A DNA stretch of 64,000 nt from Microbacterium proteolyticum (GCF_014192415.1 NZ_JACHXY010000002.1:496001-560000); one strand, 5' to 3'; positions 28,040 through 37,413 are shown, counted from the stretch's first letter. Notes: generated by a model from the sequence alone, not told the origin. Made by a program: numbers and translations.

Positions 28040-28588
28040 TCAGGCGAGCGCGATCGTCGTGGCGAGCAGGTCGCGGAGCACACGCTCCGCGGCCGTGCGA
28101 TCCGCCCATGCCCAGACCGCAGCCAGCACCGCCGCCGCGAGCGCGCCTGCGCGCACCTCCGCCGCGAGCTGCGGCATCCCGTCTCGCACGAACCGCGCCG
28201 CGAGCTCCCGCTGCAGCCGGAACTGGCGGACGGCCCGGTCGCGATCGAGCTCGCCGGCGATCCCCATCGCGTCGGCGTTGGTGATCGCCAGGGCGAGCGC
28301 ATCGGGTGCGAGTCCGTCTCCGATTCCCGTCAGTGCCGCATCGACCGCCTCGCCCCCGCGGAGGCGTCGCGCCGCGGCATTCACCTGCTCGTCGAAACCC
28401 GACCACAGCACGTCGCTCTTCGCCGCGAAGTAGTTGAAGAAGCTCGAGCGGCTCACCCCCGCACGGCGCGTGATGTCGGAGACGCTCGTGGCGTCGTATC
28501 CCTGCTCGAGGAACAGCTCGCACGCCGCCTCGGAGAGCACCTCGCGCGAGGAGGAGCGCGGGCGTCCGCTGCGCGGTTCGGGGGTCAC
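28040..28588 (-). CDS. TetR/AcrR family transcriptional regulator
   Basis: The product has 182 residues. The N-terminal helix-turn-helix is typical (LFLEQGYDATSVSDITRRA, then GVSRSSFFNYFAAKSDVLW). The C-terminal ligand domain is Ala-rich and helical. It is divergent from lipB with only 64 bp between start codons, and that gap holds a 7-bp inverted repeat (28621-28639) suited to a TetR dimer. No transporter or oxidoreductase target lies next to it; autoregulation plus lipB is the simplest reading. Confidence 0.92.
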   Translation of the reverse strand: MTPEPRSGRPRSSSREVLSEAACELFLEQGYDATSVSDITRRAGVSRSSFFNYFAAKSDVLWSGFDEQVNAAARRLRGGEAVDAALTGIGDGLAPDALALAITNADAMGIAGELDRDRAVRQFRLQRELAARFVRDGMPQLAAEVRAGALAAAVLAAVWAWADRTAAERVLRDLLATTIALA

Positions 28589-28620
28589 CGACTCAGACTA
28601 GACGGGACGCCTGCGTGTAT

Positions 28621-28639
28621 TGTTGGACGCAATCCAACA
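28621..28639. promoter_or_regulatory. candidate TetR operator between the TetR gene and lipB
   Basis: The inverted repeat TGTTGGA-CGCAA-TCCAACA has perfect 7-bp arms. It lies 13 bp before the lipB start and 32 bp before the regulator start. A possible -10, TATTGT (28617-28622), overlaps the left arm, so binding could block lipB transcription. Confidence 0.6.
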
Positions 28640-28652
28640 TCGGAGGCGGTCG

Positions 28653-29291
28653 ATGATCGACATCCACCTTGCGGGCCTCGCTCCGCTGTACGTCCCCTAC
28701 CTCGACGGGTGGGCCCACCAGCGCCGCATCCACGCCGACGTCGTCGCAGACGAGCGGCCAGACACGCTGCTCCTGCTCGAGCACGAAGCCGTCTACACCG
28801 CCGGCAAGCGCACCGAAGCACACGAACGGCCGGACGACGGCACCCCCGTCGTCGACGTGGACCGCGGCGGGAAGATCACGTGGCACGGCCCGGGTCAGCT
28901 CGTCGGCTACCCGATCGTCCGGCTGCCCGAACCGATCGACGTCGTCGCTCACGTACGACGACTCGAGGCCCTGCTCATCGACGCGCTCCGAACGCACGGC
29001 GTCGACGGCTTCCGGGTCGACGGCCGTAGCGGTGTCTGGGTGAAGCGACCGCTCGGAGTCGACAAGGTCGCGGCCATCGGCGTGCGCGTCGAGAAAGGAG
29101 TGACGATGCACGGCTTCGCGGTCAACTGCGACAACTCGCTCGCCGGCTTCCGGCACATCGTCCCCTGCGGGATCACGGATGCCGGGGTCACGACCGTCAG
29201 CGAGGTGATCGGCGCCGACGTCTCCCCCGCCGAGCTCGTGCCCTCGATCGAGCGCGTGTTCCGCGCCGATTACGCGGCGGTGGCCGCGTGA
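28653..29291 (+). CDS. lipB: lipoyl(octanoyl) transferase LipB
   Basis: LipB moves octanoate from ACP to lipoyl domains. The product has 212 residues. [17 protein letters not shown] is the conserved substrate loop, [19 protein letters not shown] contains the catalytic Lys region, and FRHIVPCGI carries the acyl-accepting Cys. ATG at 28653 is preceded by GGAGG; the upstream in-frame ATG would start inside the palindrome. The stop overlaps the lipA GTG. Confidence 0.97.
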   Translation: MIDIHLAGLAPLYVPYLDGWAHQRRIHADVVADERPDTLLLLEHEAVYTAGKRTEAHERPDDGTPVVDVDRGGKITWHGPGQLVGYPIVRLPEPIDVVAHVRRLEALLIDALRTHGVDGFRVDGRSGVWVKRPLGVDKVAAIGVRVEKGVTMHGFAVNCDNSLAGFRHIVPCGITDAGVTTVSEVIGADVSPAELVPSIERVFRADYAAVAA

Positions 29292-30322
29292 GCGCCTGCG
29301 GGACCGGGAACGCCGGTGCTGCGGCATCCACCGCTCCGAACGGCCGCAAGCTGCTGCGCCTCGAGGTGCGCAACGCCGAAACCCCGATCGAGCGCAAGCC
29401 CGAGTGGATCAAGACCAAGGCCAAGATGGGCCCGGAGTACACCGCCCTGCAGAACCTGGTGAAGACCGAAGAGCTGCACACGGTCTGCCAGGAGGCCGGC
29501 TGCCCGAACATCTTCGAGTGCTGGGAGGACCGCGAGGCGACCTTCCTCATCGGCGGCTCCCAGTGCACGCGTCGCTGCGACTTCTGCCAGATCGACACCG
29601 GCAAGCCCGCCGACTACGACACCGACGAACCGCGCCGCGTCGCGGAGAGCGTCACCCGGATGCAGCTGCGCTACGCGACCATCACCGGCGTCGCGCGCGA
29701 CGATCTGCCCGACGAAGGGGCGTGGCTCCACGCCGAGACCGTGCGGCGGATCCACGCCGAGAATCCGGGCACCGGGGTGGAGATCCTCGCGACCGACTTC
29801 TCCGGCAACCCCGCGCTGCTGGAGGAGGTGTTCTCGTCGCGCCCCGAGGTGTTCGCGCACAACGTCGAGACGGTGCCGCGCATCTTCAAGCGCATCCGCC
29901 CGGCCTTCCGCTACGAGCGTTCCCTCGGCGTACTGAGCGCTGCCCGCGACGCCGGCCTCATCACCAAGTCGAACCTGATCCTCGGCATGGGCGAGGAACC
30001 CGAAGAAGTCGTTCAGGCCCTCGAAGACCTGCACGCCGCGGGTACCGACATCATCACGATCACGCAGTACCTGAGGCCCACGCCCCGCCACCTGCCCGTG
30101 CAGCGCTGGGTCAAGCCGGCGGAGTTCGTCGAGTTCAAAGAGGAGGCCGAGCGCATCGGTTTCCTCGGCGTGCTCGCCGGTCCCCTCGTGCGCTCGTCGT
30201 ACCGCGCCGGGCGCCTGTGGGCGCAGTCGATGGTGTCGAAGGGGCAGCAGATCCCGCCGCACCTCGCGCACCTGGCGAAGGACATCGTGGACGCCGACGC
30301 GGGCTTCGCCCAGGCGGTCTGA
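29288..30322 (+). CDS. lipA: lipoyl synthase LipA
   Basis: This radical-SAM enzyme inserts two sulfurs into octanoyl groups. The product has 344 residues. Both iron-sulfur sites are visible: the auxiliary cluster [12 protein letters not shown] and the radical-SAM motif [10 protein letters not shown]. The C-terminal RSSYRAG Ser is the third hallmark. GTG at 29288 forms a GTGA overlap with lipB. Together they complete the de novo lipoylation pathway. Confidence 0.98.
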   Translation: MSACGTGNAGAAASTAPNGRKLLRLEVRNAETPIERKPEWIKTKAKMGPEYTALQNLVKTEELHTVCQEAGCPNIFECWEDREATFLIGGSQCTRRCDFCQIDTGKPADYDTDEPRRVAESVTRMQLRYATITGVARDDLPDEGAWLHAETVRRIHAENPGTGVEILATDFSGNPALLEEVFSSRPEVFAHNVETVPRIFKRIRPAFRYERSLGVLSAARDAGLITKSNLILGMGEEPEEVVQALEDLHAAGTDIITITQYLRPTPRHLPVQRWVKPAEFVEFKEEAERIGFLGVLAGPLVRSSYRAGRLWAQSMVSKGQQIPPHLAHLAKDIVDADAGFAQAV

Positions 30323-30417
30323 GGCCGGGGGCGGGCTGGTCCTCGGCGACGGCCCGCTCACCCGTTCTGACGACGGAGCGCGGGCGGACGACGGCGGAGC
30401 CCGAGGGGTCTGTGCGC

Positions 30418-30918
30418 TCAGTCGGCGCTGGTGACCGACTGCACGCGACCGTCGGAGGCCAGGTTGACCAGGAGCACGTCGTCCGTGTCATCCGGATCGA
30501 GGGCGTACTCGAGCACCGCGAACGGGTCGGCGCCGCCGTGTTCGTCGGCCAGGATCGTCATGCTCATCAACTGCAGGGCCTTGATGACGTCGATGTGCGT
30601 GTCGCCGCTGACATCGGTGAGCAGGTCGTCGAGCTGGTCGCCGAGGGCCGCCTGCTGCTGAAGGACGTACTCGGTCACCTCGCTGGTGCGGGAGTCCAGC
30701 TCGTCGACCATGGCGTTACGGGCGGCGAGGTCGATCGACTCGAGCGAGGAGACCATGGATGCCGCGACGTCGAGGGCCTCGACCGACACGTCGTCCTGAT
30801 CGGGGGCGGTCAAGTCGACGGTGACGCTCTGGTCGCCGAACTCCACGTTCTCACTCCAGAAGATCGACCCGTCGGGGCCGGACTCGAGGAGTCCGAAGAA
30901 GTCGTGCTCGATGGCCAT
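30418..30918 (-). CDS. hypothetical acidic protein (possibly DUF2004-like)
   Basis: The product has 166 residues from MAIEHDFFGLLESG. It is highly acidic (DLTAPDQDDVSVE, ALDPDDTDDVLLV), soluble and has no signal. The start and the helical middle resemble DUF2004 proteins, but I am not sure. ATG at 30918 is preferred to the longer frame because the earlier residues are Arg/Gly-rich and unlike the rest. It stands alone between lipA (convergent) and ftsY. Function unknown. Confidence 0.7.
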   Translation of the reverse strand: MAIEHDFFGLLESGPDGSIFWSENVEFGDQSVTVDLTAPDQDDVSVEALDVAASMVSSLESIDLAARNAMVDELDSRTSEVTEYVLQQQAALGDQLDDLLTDVSGDTHIDVIKALQLMSMTILADEHGGADPFAVLEYALDPDDTDDVLLVNLASDGRVQSVTSAD

Positions 30919-31041
30919 GCCCCCATGTAAGCAGCCCGTCCGAGCTTCGGGAAGACGACCCGCCCGCAGCTCGCGGTGCGATAAGGGCATCGACTCGTGA
31001 AGCCGCCCGCGCGAGGCGCCCCGCGTCGGGTGAGACCCCGC

Positions 31042-31914
31042 TCAGTCGACGAGCGAAGCCGCGAACACGTGCGGAGTGAAGCCGGTCAGGTCGCCGATGC
31101 CCTCGCCCTGCCCGAGGAGCTTGACCGGGATGCCGGTGAGCTCCTGAACGGCGAGCACGAAGCCGCCCTTCGCCGACCCGTCGAGTTTGGTGAGGACGAG
31201 ACCCGTGACCCCCGCGCTGTCGAGGAAAGCCTGCGCCTGCATCAGTCCGTTCTGGCCGGTCGTCGCATCGAGCACGAGAAGGACCTCGCTGATGGGCGCC
31301 TGCTTCTCGATCACCCGCTTGATCTTGCCGAGTTCGTCCATCAGGCCGCCCTTGGTGTGCAGACGCCCGGCGGTGTCGATCAGCACGATCTCGGTCGCGG
31401 TCTCTTTGGCGTGGGCAACGGTCTGGAAGGCGACGGATGCCGGGTCCTGACCCTCGTGCTGCGGGCGCACGATGGTCGCTCCCCCGCGCTCCGCCCACGT
31501 CGCGAGCTGGTCGACCGCCGCGGCGCGGAAGGTGTCGGCCGCGCCGACGACGACGGTGCGACCGTATCGCTGGAGGAACTTGGCGAACTTGCCGATCGTG
31601 GTGGTCTTGCCCACGCCGTTGACGCCGACGACCAACACGACCGCGGGGCGCTCGGTGAGACGCAGCGTGGTGTCGAACTTCGCGAAGTGCTCTTCGAGCG
31701 TTTCGCGGAGCATCCGCTGCAGGTCGCGCGGGTCGGTGGTGCGGAAACGCTCCACCTTCTCGTGCAGCTCGTCGATCAGACGTTCGGTGACGTCGGGGCC
31801 GAAGTCGGCGGTGAGCAGCGCCGTCTCGAGGTCGTCCCACGTCGTCTCGTCGATCGTGGGCTTGACGAACAACCCGCGCAGCGCGCGGCCCAGCGACCAG
31901 GAGTTCTCAGCCAT
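31042..31914 (-). CDS. ftsY: signal recognition particle receptor FtsY
   Basis: FtsY is the GTPase receptor that docks Ffh-ribosome complexes at the membrane. The product has 290 residues. The N domain begins almost at once (LGRALRGLFVKPTIDE), so the long acidic A domain of E. coli FtsY is missing. G-domain motifs are GVNGVGKTTT (97-106), DTFRAAAVDQL, DTAGRLHTKGGLMDEL and TKLDGSAKGG. It starts 4 bp after smc, the usual smc-ftsY order. Confidence 0.97.
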   Translation of the reverse strand: MAENSWSLGRALRGLFVKPTIDETTWDDLETALLTADFGPDVTERLIDELHEKVERFRTTDPRDLQRMLRETLEEHFAKFDTTLRLTERPAVVLVVGVNGVGKTTTIGKFAKFLQRYGRTVVVGAADTFRAAAVDQLATWAERGGATIVRPQHEGQDPASVAFQTVAHAKETATEIVLIDTAGRLHTKGGLMDELGKIKRVIEKQAPISEVLLVLDATTGQNGLMQAQAFLDSAGVTGLVLTKLDGSAKGGFVLAVQELTGIPVKLLGQGEGIGDLTGFTPHVFAASLVD

Positions 31915-31918
31915 TGCT

Positions 31919-34900
31919 TCAGCTTACGGGCGCGACCTCGTCCGAGGCGGCGGCGCGGGCGGCCGCGCGATCGCCCACCCGCTGCCCGACCACCGCCGAC
32001 ACACCGTCTTGGCGCATCGAGACGCCGTACAGCGCGTCGGCGATCTCCATCGTCCGCTTCTGATGGGTGATGACGATGAGCTGGCTGCTCGCGCGCAGCT
32101 TCTCGAAGACGCCGAGCAAGCGCCCGAGGTTGGCGTCGTCGAGGGCCGCCTCGACCTCGTCGAGGATGTAGAACGGACTCGGGCGCGCGGTGAAGATCGA
32201 CGTCAGGAACGCCACCGCCGCGAGCGACCGCTCGCCGCCGGACAGGAGCGACAGCCGCTCGATCTTCTTGCCGACTGGCCGCACGGCGACCTCGATGCCG
32301 GTGGTCAACGGCGAGTCGGGGTCGGTGAGCGAGATGCTGCCCGATCCGCCCGGGAAGAGGATCGGGAAGATCTCGGTGAAGGCGACGCGGGTGTCCTCGA
32401 ACGCGGCGACGAAGATCGTCTGCATCCGCTCGTCGAGGTCGGCGATGATCGTCTGCAGGTCGGCGCGGGTCTGCTGCAGATCGGCGAGCTGTTCGGTGAG
32501 GAAGGCGTGCCGCTGCTCGAGGGCCGCGAACTCTTCCAGCGCGAGCGGGTTGACCCGGCCCAGCTGCGACAGCTTGCGCTCCGCATCCTGCAGCCGACGC
32601 TTCTGAGCCGCACGGTCGAACGGATCGCCGTCGCCCTCCCGGTCGACGGGAACGAGCTGATCGGGGCCGTATTCTGCGACGAGCACGTCTTCGTCGAGGG
32701 CGAGCTCGGACTGCACACGCTCCAACAGGCTCGTGACGTGGAGCTTCTTCTCGTGCATCTGCAGTTCGAGGCCGTGCACGCTCTCCGTGAGGCGCGCGAG
32801 ACGCTCCCGCACGGCGGCCTCGTCGGCGCGGGCGCGCACCAGCTCTTCGGTGATCGCGGTACGCGCGGACTCCGCTGCCGCCAGCTCGACCCGCGCCTGG
32901 CTGACCGAACGGTCGACCGAGTCGAGCAGCACGGGGAGGTGACCGGCGACCTCGGCCGCGACCTCGCGTTGGGCGCGCCGGACCACCGCGCGGCGAGAGG
33001 CCTCGGCCGCTGCCGCGCGTTCGCGCTCGCGCTGCTGCTCGAGCTGGACGATACGGGCCTCCCCCGCCCGCACGCGCTCCTTCAGCGCCTCGATGTCCAG
33101 CCGCGCCCGCATCTCCGTCTCGCGCGCGGCATCGACCTCGGCGGCCATGCCCTCGCGCGCCGAGGCGTCGAGCAGAGGGCGCGGCGCCGCGAGCGCTCGC
33201 TCGAGCGCGAGGTCGGCACGACGGGCGGACTCTTCGGCCTCCGCCACCGCGGTCCCGGTCTGAGCGAGACCTGCGGCGAGGCGATCGCACTCGGCGACGG
33301 CCGCCTCATGCCGCACCGTGACGCGGTTGACCCTCTCGGCGTGGGCCGCCAGCGCGGCGTCGTGGGCCCGCAAGGTCGACAGGGATTCTTTGGTGCGATG
33401 GCGAGCTTCGGTGAGCGCGCGCTGCTCGTCGGCGAGGGCCTCGCGCAGGGAATCCGCGATGACGACGATCTCATCGAGCCGTGCGGCTGCCGCGTCGCGC
33501 TCGGCAGCGAGCTCGAGCCGCGAGCGTCCCGACCCCGACCCCGCCCGAAGGGTCCGGGACGTCGCAACCTCCCCGGCTCGGGTCACGACGGTCACGTCGG
33601 GGGGTAGCGACGCCTGCATCTCGCCGACGGCGGCGAGGTCGTCGACGATCACCGTGCGTGTCAGGATGCCGAGCACCCCCGGTGACGCGATGACCACCTC
33701 GGTCGCGGGAACGGCCCCCGCCACCGCGGTCGCCGCGTCGGCCCCGGCTCCGTCGGGTGCGGCAGCGCCGGCGATGACGATCTCGACGACGCCGAGGTCG
33801 CCCTCGCGCGCGACGCGAGCCGCGGTGAAGGCCGCTTCGGCATCGTCGACGAGCAGTCCCTCGGCCAGCGAGCCCAGGGCCGCCGCGATCGCCGCCTCGT
33901 ATCCCGCCGTGACCTTCACATCGTCGCCCACGAGGCCGCGCACGCCCCGCCCACCGACGGCGAGCAGGTCGGCGGCGGCGTTGCGCAGGTCGAGGGCGCG
34001 GCCGAGCGCTGTCGTCTGCGCGCTGAGGGCGTCGCGCTCGCGCTCCGCGGCGTGGAGGCGTTCGCGCAAGCCGGCGACCTTCGCCTCGAGGTCGTTCGCA
34101 TCGCGCTGCGCCCGGTCGTAGGCTGCGGCGTGCTCGGCGGCGGAGGCCTCGGGGACCACCTCGGGGTCGAGCTCGGCGCGGGCCTGCTCGGCTTCGGCCC
34201 GACGGATGAGGGCCGCATCCAGCGCCCGCTGCTGCCGGTCGACACCGGCCCGGACCGCGCCGAGCGCGGAGTTCGCGGCATCCGCCGTGCCGCGGACCGC
34301 CTGGATCTTCACGTCGTGCTCCGAGACGAGGGCGCTCTGCGCGGCGATCTCGACGTCGAGGGCGTCGAGGTCGGCACGTGCGCGCGCGACGGCGCGTGCG
34401 GCCTCGGCCGCGGCATCCTGCGCGTCGTCGAGACCGGCGGCGATGTCGTCGATCTCCGCGCGGACGTCGTCGACGGTGCTCTGGGTCACCGTCGGGGCGA
34501 AGCCGGCCGCGTCGGAGCCGTCGTCTGCCAGCAGGGTGAGGCGCTGGCCGGCGAGCGAGTACAGGCCGCGCAGGCGCTCCTGCACCTGTTCGAGACCGAA
34601 AGAGACGCTGCGCGCGCGGTCGACGGCCTCCGAACGCTGATCGTTCTCGAGACGCTCGACGCGCCGGCGCAGACCGTCGGCCTGCTCCTGCAGACCGAGA
34701 CGCTCGGTGTGCCGTTCGCTCTCGGCGCGGGCGGCGTCGGCGAGCTGCGTGCGCAACCGCACGAGATCGTCGGCATAGAGCCGCGCCTTCGCATCGCGCA
34801 CGACGGCGGCGATGGTGGCGGCTTCCCGCGCGATCTCGGCCTGCTTCCCCAGGGGTTTGAGCTGTCGACGCAACTCGCCCGCGAGGTCGCTGAGGCGTGT

Positions 34901-35464
34901 GAGGTTGGTCTCCATCGCCTCGAGCTTGCGCACGGTCTTCTCTTTGCGGCGCCGGTGCTTCAAGATGCCGGCGGCTTCTTCGATGAATCCACGGCGGTCC
35001 TCGGCGGTCGCCTGCAGCACCGTGTCGAGCCGGCCCTGACCGATGATGACGTGCATCTCGCGACCGAGGCCGGAGTCGCTCAGCAGCTCCTGCACGTCGA
35101 GCAACCGGCAGGTCTGGCCGTTTATGGCGTACTCGCTGGCGCCGGTGCGGAACAACGTCCGACTGATGGTGACCTCGCTGTAGTCGATCGGCAGCGCACC
35201 GTCGCCGTTGTCGATCGTGAGCTGAACCTCGGCGCGCCCGAGCGGGCCGCGGGTCGAGGTACCCGCGAAGATGACGTCCTCCATCTTCCCGCCTCGCAGA
35301 GTCTTGGCGCCCTGCTCCCCCATCACCCACGCGAGTGCGTCGACGACGTTGGACTTACCCGACCCGTTCGGCCCCACGATGCAGGTCACACCGGGTTCTA
35401 GCGCGAAGGTGGTCGCCTGGGCGAAGGACTTGAAGCCTCTGAGCGTCACGCTTTTCAGATGCAC
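31919..35464 (-). CDS. smc: chromosome segregation ATPase SMC
   Basis: SMC forms the ring ATPase of bacterial condensin. The product has 1181 residues. Walker A is GPNGSGKSNV (31-40). Two long coiled coils rich in Ala/Glu/Arg flank a hinge at about 500-640 (GGRGVRGLVGDDVKV). The C-terminal head has the ABC signature LSGGERS (near 1075-1080) and Walker B FYILDEVEAALDD (near 1100). GTG start at 35464. The partners ScpA and ScpB are not in this window. Confidence 0.98.
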   Translation of the reverse strand: MHLKSVTLRGFKSFAQATTFALEPGVTCIVGPNGSGKSNVVDALAWVMGEQGAKTLRGGKMEDVIFAGTSTRGPLGRAEVQLTIDNGDGALPIDYSEVTISRTLFRTGASEYAINGQTCRLLDVQELLSDSGLGREMHVIIGQGRLDTVLQATAEDRRGFIEEAAGILKHRRRKEKTVRKLEAMETNLTRLSDLAGELRRQLKPLGKQAEIAREAATIAAVVRDAKARLYADDLVRLRTQLADAARAESERHTERLGLQEQADGLRRRVERLENDQRSEAVDRARSVSFGLEQVQERLRGLYSLAGQRLTLLADDGSDAAGFAPTVTQSTVDDVRAEIDDIAAGLDDAQDAAAEAARAVARARADLDALDVEIAAQSALVSEHDVKIQAVRGTADAANSALGAVRAGVDRQQRALDAALIRRAEAEQARAELDPEVVPEASAAEHAAAYDRAQRDANDLEAKVAGLRERLHAAERERDALSAQTTALGRALDLRNAAADLLAVGGRGVRGLVGDDVKVTAGYEAAIAAALGSLAEGLLVDDAEAAFTAARVAREGDLGVVEIVIAGAAAPDGAGADAATAVAGAVPATEVVIASPGVLGILTRTVIVDDLAAVGEMQASLPPDVTVVTRAGEVATSRTLRAGSGSGRSRLELAAERDAAAARLDEIVVIADSLREALADEQRALTEARHRTKESLSTLRAHDAALAAHAERVNRVTVRHEAAVAECDRLAAGLAQTGTAVAEAEESARRADLALERALAAPRPLLDASAREGMAAEVDAARETEMRARLDIEALKERVRAGEARIVQLEQQRERERAAAAEASRRAVVRRAQREVAAEVAGHLPVLLDSVDRSVSQARVELAAAESARTAITEELVRARADEAAVRERLARLTESVHGLELQMHEKKLHVTSLLERVQSELALDEDVLVAEYGPDQLVPVDREGDGDPFDRAAQKRRLQDAERKLSQLGRVNPLALEEFAALEQRHAFLTEQLADLQQTRADLQTIIADLDERMQTIFVAAFEDTRVAFTEIFPILFPGGSGSISLTDPDSPLTTGIEVAVRPVGKKIERLSLLSGGERSLAAVAFLTSIFTARPSPFYILDEVEAALDDANLGRLLGVFEKLRASSQLIVITHQKRTMEIADALYGVSMRQDGVSAVVGQRVGDRAAARAAASDEVAPVS

Positions 35465-35590
35465 GCCACCCGCCTTCCCGCCCGGTCGAATCCTCGCCTC
35501 ACGCTAGTCGAGGATCCGCGGAAAACCGCGGCGGCGGGCCGCGCCCGCCTCCACGACGCGCCCGGATGTCCCCCGATTCTGGGAAATCGC

Positions 35591-35620
35591 TTGACCGTCG
35601 GCGACGACCTCCGCTATCGT
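35591..35620 (+). promoter_or_regulatory. promoter of the 37-residue peptide gene
   Basis: TTGACC (35591-35596) and TATCGT (35615-35620) are separated by 18 bp, close to the housekeeping sigma consensus. The predicted start site is about 25 bp upstream of a very strong ribosome binding site (AAAGGAGGT, 35642-35650). Confidence 0.65.
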
Positions 35621-35656
35621 CGGGGGTCGCAACCGACGTCGAAAGGAGGTCACACC

Positions 35657-35770
35657 ATGATTCGCACCACGACCGGCTTCACCGCCACCGGCTTCACCGC
35701 CGCCCCCGTGCTGTCCGCACCCGTCACCGGAATGACCACCGCCGTCGGCACGCCCATCTTCCAGGGCTGA
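35657..35770 (+). CDS. 37-residue peptide of unknown function
   Basis: The product has 37 residues, MIRTTTGFTATGFTAAPVL at the start and TAVGTPIFQG at the end. It is poor in charge, rich in Thr/Ala/Gly/Pro, and contains a GFTATGFTA internal repeat. A near-consensus promoter and the ribosome binding site AAAGGAGGT, 6 bases before the ATG, argue for strong expression. GC-rich hairpin sequence follows the stop (GAGACGC/GCGTCTC, 35783-35799). It lies ahead of two plus-strand genes. It could be a leader peptide, a secreted or modified peptide precursor, or a small regulator; nothing decides. Confidence 0.55.
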   Translation: MIRTTTGFTATGFTAAPVLSAPVTGMTTAVGTPIFQG

Positions 35771-35782
35771 CCCCGTCGCGTC

Positions 35783-35799
35783 GAGACGCTTCGCGTCTC
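35783..35799 (+). terminator. hairpin after the 37-residue peptide gene
   Basis: GAGACGC and GCGTCTC pair around a 3-base loop, 12 bp after the stop. A second imperfect hairpin (GAGCACAGC...GCTGCTC) follows. There is no T-run, so it may attenuate rather than stop transcription into the next genes. Confidence 0.4.
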
Positions 35800-35900
35800 C
35801 GCTTCCCGCGAGCACAGCTTCGCTGCTCGCCCGGATCTCCATGATCCCGCCACGCGCACGTCGCGTCCCTCACTCGCCTTCCCCTCCACGGAGCCTCCGC

Positions 35901-36182
35901 ATGAACGCCCTGTTCGCGCGCGCGCCGCAGCATCCCTCGGCCGCGCTCTCTCCCACCCCGTCCTCGATCACGATCGACACCGCCACCGACCGGCCGCTGG
36001 GTTTTCTCGACCGGCTGTCATTGCGCCTCGGCCTGTGGCTGCTCACGCGTCACGCCGCTCGCGGTCGAACGCTCGATCACCGAGCCGACCGCGCGCACCG
36101 TCGTCGCACAGCCGACGCCGAGCGCGCCGCGCGTGAACGCGCCTGGCACCGCGCGGCCGCCCTCACCCGGCCGCCGCAGTGA
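35901..36182 (+). CDS. hypothetical 93-residue basic protein
   Basis: The product has 93 residues from MNALFARAPQHPSAAL. A Ser/Thr/Pro-rich N-terminus is followed by an amphipathic helix (FLDRLSLRLGLWLLTRHAAR) and a very Arg/Ala-rich C-terminal half. The helix plus basic tail suggests membrane or nucleic-acid association; no domain is recognised. GGAG lies 7 bases before the ATG. It sits between the 37-residue peptide and the GNAT gene on the same strand. Confidence 0.6.
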   Translation: MNALFARAPQHPSAALSPTPSSITIDTATDRPLGFLDRLSLRLGLWLLTRHAARGRTLDHRADRAHRRRTADAERAARERAWHRAAALTRPPQ

Positions 36183-36186
36183 TCCC

Positions 36187-36202
36187 GTGGGGCCGGCCCC
36201 AC
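36187..36202. promoter_or_regulatory. 16-bp perfect palindrome before the GNAT gene
   Basis: GTGGGGCCGGCCCCAC is fully self-complementary and lies 5 bp after the 93-residue gene and 32 bp before the GNAT start. Without a loop it is a poor RNA hairpin, so a dimeric protein site is as likely. Confidence 0.4.
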
Positions 36203-36234
36203 CCCGACATCTCTTCCGAACCGAAAGCACCCAC

Positions 36235-37317
36235 ATGAACGCCTTCCCCGCCGGCCTCGAGCTGCGGCCCCTGCACATCCCGGCATCCATCGACAACGAC
36301 GATGCCGCCGACTTCCGCGAGATGGTGCGTCTGCGCAACCTCGTCTACGAGGAGATCTCGGGCCACGACGACGAGTCGATGCCCGCCGATGAGCTGCTCC
36401 CCCTGTTCCAGCCGCGGCCGGAGGTGAAGCGGTTCTCGTGGATCGCCGTCTTCCACGGCGAGGTCGTCGGTCGCGCGGGCCTCGACCTGCCCCAGGAGGA
36501 CGGCGCCCGCACGGGGTCGTTCCTCATCGAACTGCGCCGGTCCGCGTGGGGTCACGGCATCGGTCGCGCCGCCTTCGCCGAGATCGAGCCCCTCGCCCGC
36601 GCCCACGGGCGCACGGTCCTGCAGTCGTGGGCCGCGCATCCCGCCGCCGCGGGACCGCAGCTGGCGGCGCCCACGGGGTTCGGCGCCGTGCCGATGGATC
36701 ACGCCGCGCGGTTCCTCCTGGCATCCGGCTGCACTCTCGAACAGATCGTGCGCGTGAGCAGGCTCGATCTCGCCGACGCCCGCCCGCAGCTCGGTGCCCT
36801 CCTCGCCGAGGCCGAGGCCGCCGCGGTCGGATATCGCGTGGTGCAGTGGACACTGCCCACGCCCGACGAGTTCGTCGACGCCTTCGCCTGGATGAAGTCG
36901 CGCATGGTGACGGACGCGCCGTCCGCCGACCTCGACGTCGACGAGGAGGTGTGGGATGCCGCGCGACTCCGGCGCCACGAGGCCACGTACCTGGACGCCG
37001 GTCGCCACATGCTGGTGACCGCGGCGCAGCACGTAGACACGGGAGATCTCGCGGCGTTCAACGAGCTCGTCATCGGCAAGGACCGCGCGGCGGTGACGGG
37101 GCAGGAGGACACCCTCGTGGTGGCCGCCCACCGCGGGCACCGACTGGGCCTGCTGGTCAAGTGCGCCGGCCTTCTCGCATGGCGGGACGTGGCCCCCGAC
37201 TCACCCCGTGTGATCACCTACAACGCGGAGGAGAACCGCCCGATGCTCTCGATCAACGAGCGGATCGGCTTCGCCCCGATCTCGTACGAGGGCGTATGGC
37301 AGAAGGTCCTCTCCTGA
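36235..37317 (+). CDS. tandem GNAT-family N-acetyltransferase
   Basis: The product has 360 residues. The N-terminal GNAT domain (about 10-150) carries acetyl-CoA-type elements (FHGEVVGRAGLDLP, then RSAWGHGIGRAAFAEI as the pyrophosphate loop). The C-terminal domain (about 190-360) has HRGHRLGLLVKCAGL and ends in the usual ITYNAEENRPMLSINERIGF. The double fold resembles mycothiol synthase and other actinobacterial GNATs, but no substrate is identifiable. ATG at 36235 begins MNAFPAGLEL. Confidence 0.88.
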   Translation: MNAFPAGLELRPLHIPASIDNDDAADFREMVRLRNLVYEEISGHDDESMPADELLPLFQPRPEVKRFSWIAVFHGEVVGRAGLDLPQEDGARTGSFLIELRRSAWGHGIGRAAFAEIEPLARAHGRTVLQSWAAHPAAAGPQLAAPTGFGAVPMDHAARFLLASGCTLEQIVRVSRLDLADARPQLGALLAEAEAAAVGYRVVQWTLPTPDEFVDAFAWMKSRMVTDAPSADLDVDEEVWDAARLRRHEATYLDAGRHMLVTAAQHVDTGDLAAFNELVIGKDRAAVTGQEDTLVVAAHRGHRLGLLVKCAGLLAWRDVAPDSPRVITYNAEENRPMLSINERIGFAPISYEGVWQKVLS

Positions 37318-37326
37318 CCCTCACGG

Positions 37327-37387
37327 CGCGAGTCACCGTGATGCGTCGCCCGGGACCGTCCCCGACGACGCATCACGGCGACTCGCG
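37327..37387. terminator. bidirectional terminator between the GNAT gene and mutM
   Basis: A 22-bp stem (37327-37348 with 37366-37387) with one A-C mismatch encloses a 17-base GC-rich loop. It lies between convergent genes, 9 bp after the GNAT stop and 26 bp after the mutM stop. Confidence 0.85.
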
Positions 37388-37413
37388 TGGTCGGTCCCGA
37401 CGCGGACCGACGA

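Noticed and set aside
25994..29029. 1011-codon plus-strand open frame
   Set aside because: It runs antisense through ffh and the TetR gene and shifted through lipB, all of which have full motif support.
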